Assembly (NCBI GenBank): GCA_963835935.1
Contig: CAWIHK010000001.1
Location: 744,001 to 808,000, forward strand
Length of the DNA stretch: 64,000 nt
From: CAWIHK01 sp963835935
Lineage (GTDB): Bacteria; Bacteroidota; Ignavibacteria; UBA10030; CAVZMI01
Reading direction: 5' to 3'
Shown one piece after another: positions 60,814 to 64,000 of the stretch. The notes below the pieces were generated by a model that saw only the letters and a program-made list of their open reading frames with translations, was not told where the DNA came from and searched no databases. Every line of letters begins with the position of its first letter. Within the stretch, counting starts at the first letter, position 1. Both the position numbers and the translations under genes were made by a program.

Positions 60814-61540
60814 CCCCGACTTGAACTTACAATTATTATTTTTGTTTGATCCCGACGGAGCTGTAAATGGTTTTATTCGCGCAGATCCTTTGTTATAGAT
60901 TAGAATGCATATGAATTCACAAGATGATCTCTTGAATGAGTAAATTATTTTTATAGTTCTTTGTCCTGAATTATCATTGTGTCTTTTATTTTTAAAATAT
61001 GTCAAAATAATAATAATGACTGGCTAAAGGTTTATTCAATGAACGCCGAAAATTTAACTTGAAGGGCTGTATTCAGAACAAAAAAATATATATATATTCC
61101 CTTCAGAATTTATGGGAGAATGATGGGGGCAACTTCTTTCAAAAACTTAACTATTTCTTAAACCTTCAATTTCTGTAATTCTTATTCTGTTGACGTTGTA
61201 ATTTAAAATATATTTAATCGAAGGCTAAACAAATTCTGAACAGAATCGATTGAAACCTTAAACGTATTAAGCATATCAGAATGAGTGTTATCGTTCTTGA
61301 ATGAATATGCCTCAACAGCACCCGATCTTTTGATAAAAAATATTCCAACAGTAACCCAATATCGCGAATCGGCCGAGGAATATTAATGAATCGATTGACT
61401 CAGAAGACTGCTTAGACGTCCACACACGAAACGAACATGCGATTCTTTTTCAGTACTTTCAATAGATAGTAAATTGCTTCTATTTTTCTGATTCAGTAAG
61501 TTGATGTTGATAAAACAAATCCGGAAAGTATGAGGTAATC
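60814..61540. other. AT-rich intergenic region without recognised gene
   Basis: About 725 bp of mostly AT-rich sequence between the GIY-YIG relic and the methyltransferase. No reading frame with a ribosome site, no RNA gene and no clear repeat were seen. GAGGT at 61530-61534 serves as ribosome site for the next gene. Confidence 0.45.
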
Positions 61541-62557
61541 ATGGCGAGACGCACATCAGGGAAAAAAACAAAACTTTCTCCATCCACAATAATGGATTCA
61601 GTATACGCCTTTCGAGAGGCGCGGGTTCTGTTGACTGCTTTCGAGCTTGATCTTTTTTCGCTCCTCGGCGGCGGGCGGAAGTCTTCCGAAGAAGCAGCAC
61701 AGCTGGCGGAAACGAACTCACGGGCAACCGATAGGTTGCTGAACGCACTTTGCGCCTCGGGATATCTTGTCAAGAAGAAAGGAAAATTTTCAAACACCCC
61801 GCTCACATCACACTTCCTTGTCAAGGGAGAACCTGATTACCTTGGAGGGTTAATGCATCAGGTTAGTCTATGGAACACTTGGAGCACTCTGACGGATGCT
61901 GTGCGCAAGGGATCATCAGTAGTCGTCCGTGATCCGGTGAGTAGCCACGGGGTGGATTGGTCGGAAGCTTTCATAGCGGCAATGCATATGCGTGCAATCC
62001 GTCAGGCTCCGGCTATCGTCAAGTTGATCAATCTGAAAGGAGTAAATCGTGTCCTCGATGTCGGAGGGGGATCGGGAGCGTTTTCGATGGCGTTCGTTCG
62101 TGCGAGAAAGGGGATTACCGCGGTAATTTTTGATCTGCCAAATGTTACAAGATTGACTAAAGCCTATGTTGACTCAGAGAATCTCGGCGATCTGATCAGT
62201 GTTGTTGGTGGTGATTACACGGTGGATCCTCTGGTGAGCGGTTTTGATTTGGTGTTTATGTCTGCGGTTATCCATAGTAATTCGACAGAGATAAATAGGC
62301 AATTGTTCAGGAAGGCATTCGAAGCGCTGAACCCAGAGGGACGTCTGGTAGTACTGGACTATATAATGAACGGCGACCGCACCTCACCAGCGGCAGGTGC
62401 CTACTTCTCGCTCAACATGCTCGTGAACACGTATGAAGGCGATACGTACACAGAATCAGAGGTGCGTAGTTGGATGGAGGATGCCGGGTTCAAGAAGATC
62501 AGGAAGATGAAGACCCCGTTCGGAACGGGCATTACGACTGGGATGAAAAAGTCTTAG
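61541..62557 (+). CDS. SAM-dependent O-methyltransferase (Methyltransf_2 type)
   Basis: 338 residues. The N-terminal winged-helix dimerisation domain (about 15-90: TAFELDLFSLLGGG, TNSRATDRLLNALCASGYLV) is followed by a Rossmann methyltransferase domain with motif I VLDVGGGSGAFSMAFV (about 170-185), VIFDLPNV, GDYTVDPLVSGFDLVFMSAV and LNPEGRLVVLDYIM. This is the layout of plant-like/bacterial O-methyltransferases acting on small hydroxylated aromatic or polyketide-type molecules; the substrate cannot be read from sequence. Base composition is richer in GC than the toxin array. It appears unrelated to the array and is a single gene. Confidence 0.88.
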   Translation: MARRTSGKKTKLSPSTIMDSVYAFREARVLLTAFELDLFSLLGGGRKSSEEAAQLAETNSRATDRLLNALCASGYLVKKKGKFSNTPLTSHFLVKGEPDYLGGLMHQVSLWNTWSTLTDAVRKGSSVVVRDPVSSHGVDWSEAFIAAMHMRAIRQAPAIVKLINLKGVNRVLDVGGGSGAFSMAFVRARKGITAVIFDLPNVTRLTKAYVDSENLGDLISVVGGDYTVDPLVSGFDLVFMSAVIHSNSTEINRQLFRKAFEALNPEGRLVVLDYIMNGDRTSPAAGAYFSLNMLVNTYEGDTYTESEVRSWMEDAGFKKIRKMKTPFGTGITTGMKKS

Positions 62558-62801
62558 CGGCGGTTGGTTATTGAATTTCTTCAAAGTCAAATGTACAGAA
62601 TTGAATATTTTCTATGGCATGATTTGAGTAGAAGTGCATTACAAATTTATAAGCCAGAGGCTTATACGCCAAAAAAATGGCATGCAGGTGAGTCTTTGGT
62701 TCAAAAGTTTTTATAATGAACTCGCTCCAGATATTATTACGAAGTCCCTCTGAACGGGATTGAGGACACTAAACGTTCGTAAACCATAGAGAGGATATCC
62801 T
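62558..62801. other. Intergenic region
   Basis: 244 bp without a recognised gene. A minus-strand frame of 65 codons at 62711-62908 overlaps the next gene and looks like a shadow. Confidence 0.4.
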
Positions 62802-63242
62802 ATGAACACCAAATCACCGAACCCCGATGACGCAACCAAGCACGCCGAATCTGAGTCCTTCCATGCCAGCATGTTTTCGATCTCACTGACCGTGAAAGAT
62901 CTCGGCAAAAGCCTTGCATGGTATCACGATGTGCTGGGATTCACCATCGACCGCAAGATTGAACGTGATGGCAAACTGCGATCGGTAGCGCTTATAGCCG
63001 GAAACGCGAGAATCTCAATCAATCAAGATGACGGAGCCAAAGGATGGGAACGGATCAAAGGAGAAGGATTCTCGCTGAACATCACCACTGAACAGAATAT
63101 CGATAAGATTGCAAACCGGATCAAAGAACATGGCGGAACCCTTGAGTCGGAGCCTGCCGACATGCCCTGGGGATCGCGCTTATTCCGGTTGAAGGATCCA
63201 GACGGGTTCAAGCTGACTATCTCGTCGCCCCGTGCGGCTTAA
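62802..63242 (+). CDS. VOC/glyoxalase-fold protein
   Basis: 146 residues with GAGAGG 7 bases before the ATG. One VOC module pair: SISLTVKDLGKSLAWYHDVLGF (about 30-50) and WGSRLFRLKDPDGFKLTISSP at the C-terminus, the usual glyoxalase/bleomycin-resistance/dioxygenase ends. A candidate metal ligand Glu is in the second half, but the first-strand His typical of glyoxalase I is Ser-Leu-Thr here, so enzyme activity is uncertain. Not evidently linked to the methyltransferase other than by orientation. Confidence 0.85.
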   Translation: MNTKSPNPDDATKHAESESFHASMFSISLTVKDLGKSLAWYHDVLGFTIDRKIERDGKLRSVALIAGNARISINQDDGAKGWERIKGEGFSLNITTEQNIDKIANRIKEHGGTLESEPADMPWGSRLFRLKDPDGFKLTISSPRAA

Positions 63243-63806
63243 CCACTTTTATATGCGTTGACTAAATTATTCGACAGCGAAAGTATTCTTCAACATTCAC
63301 CATATAAATAAGCGGAAAAGAAATTGATGGTTTCGATTTCAATTCGATTCAGGATTGCTTCGCGTACATGTCTGATATACTGGTTTTCCATCGACGCCGA
63401 GTTCAACCGCACGATGCAACGTAGCGAAATATTCTTTGTCGTTTCCTGAACCGTAAGATTACGATATTGCCATACAGTCAAGGCCGAGTGCCAATACTTT
63501 TAATCTTGATTTTCCACGTTCTCGTTATTCCATTTTCTCTTCCGTTAAAATACGTTTTAATTTGCTTTAAGTAATTGTGCGATATTTTTTGTTAAACCTA
63601 TTTTTACCTCTCTTTTGATGTACTGGACTTTTAAACAGTAGAAGGAAAAATTCGCATATATCTTTTTGACTTTCCAAGTGCTTTTCTTCACCCGAAACCT
63701 GAAATTAAAATAAATAATTTTTTTATTTTATGGTTATTTTTCAACAAACCGAGCAACTCAAATCAAGATAATATATGCATGACGATCTGATTTCGGAAAT
63801 GATTGA
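63243..63806. other. AT-rich region without recognised gene
   Basis: 564 bp with long A/T runs (about 63570-63740). A minus-strand frame at 63290-63481 has no ribosome site and no recognisable domain. No repeat or RNA gene was identified. Confidence 0.4.
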
Positions 63807-64000
63807 ATGTTAAAATCCATTACATTTTCTTCATCGATATTGCTTTTCTCGTATCGGTTTTGTAGATTTTCGCGTGAAGATGTTATCCATATTGCTTATA
63901 TACAAAGCACTGCTCGCCGTAATTGGAAAACACGGATTAGAGTAGCCGATAAAGACAAGCCGATGCTCAGGTCAGATACCATGAGTTCCAACCTCTATAC
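63807..64000 (+). CDS. Possible start of an unrecognised gene running out of the window
   Basis: A frame from ATG 63807 (MLKSITFSSSILLFSYRFCR...) stays open to the window's end, including HIAYIQSTARRNWKTRIRVA. The upstream GGAAATGATT is a poor ribosome site. With only 64 codons it could be chance. Confidence 0.2.
   Translation, partial: MLKSITFSSSILLFSYRFCRFSREDVIHIAYIQSTARRNWKTRIRVADKDKPMLRSDTMSSNLY

Noticed and set aside
60716..60898. 60-codon frame overlapping the GIY-YIG relic
   Set aside because: Starts inside the relic in another frame, has no ribosome site, and crosses the junction; not supported as a gene.
63290..63481. Minus-strand 63-codon frame near the window end
   Set aside because: No ribosome site, no domain and no neighbours in this orientation.

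Overview
The window looks like a chromosomal piece from a Gram-negative bacterium of the Bacteroidota/Chlorobiota/Ignavibacteriota (FCB) side of the tree. The evidence is a hybrid type II secretion/type IV pilus operon of PilM-N-O-P type, a giant Sec-exported SpvB/RHS protein of the kind common in that group, and many secreted or lipid-anchored small proteins. Clear Shine-Dalgarno sites (AAGGAGG before 37093, AGGAGG before 46584, AAGGAG before 57943) argue against classical Bacteroidia and fit Ignavibacteria-like lineages better. This assignment is inference; no rRNA or marker gene is present.

Layout. 3-353 is the tail of an unrecognised gene. 598-13085 is a secretion/pilus operon: major pseudopilin, prepilin peptidase, GspE ATPase, GspD secretin, fused PilM-PilN, PilO, PilP, PilX/GspK-like, GspI-like and GspJ-like minor pseudopilins, and GspF. 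An IS1634-type element sits in the PilX/GspK-like gene and is flanked by a perfect 90-bp target duplication. A REP-like run of four hairpins lies between the GspI-like and GspJ-like genes. 13695-14372 is a small secreted HEAT-like protein.

14431-21543 encodes the only complete RHS/YD-repeat polymorphic toxin, a 2370-residue protein with signal peptide, SpvB-like head, LamG-like insert, YD repeats, RHS core and a papain-like tip, followed by its immunity gene. From about 22.6 to 60.1 kb lies the main item of interest: about fifteen promoterless cassettes. Each has a 5'-truncated copy of the last part of the same RHS core, a different toxin tip, and one or two immunity genes. Every immunity gene encodes a signal peptide, lipobox or membrane segments. 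The tips that can be recognised are peptidoglycan or protein hydrolases (papain-like, NlpC/P60, HExxH zincin-like) or look membrane-active. The arsenal therefore appears directed at the cell envelope, unlike the mostly cytoplasmic nucleases of enterobacterial Rhs. Two core alleles, mosaic cores, shuffled linkers, shared frameshifts, duplicated cassettes and an immunity-gene scar show that the array is made and remodelled by homologous recombination. Lesions fall in the core copies or linkers while tips and immunity genes mostly stay open, as expected for a silent donor library.

Mobile DNA in the array: two identical 1464-bp IS256-family elements (27953-29416 and 38971-40434, opposite strands, each with its own 8-bp duplication), a 1613-bp IS4-family element (33252-34864) with an A8 frameshift site in its transposase and a small AbrB-like passenger gene, and a relic of another IS256-type transposase near 57.6 kb. 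The array ends at about 60.05 kb in a broken NlpC/P60 cassette joined to an inverted fragment of a DNA/RNA non-specific endonuclease, then a terminator and a broken GIY-YIG gene. 61541-63242 holds ordinary genes (an O-methyltransferase and a VOC-fold protein); the last 750 bp show no confident gene.
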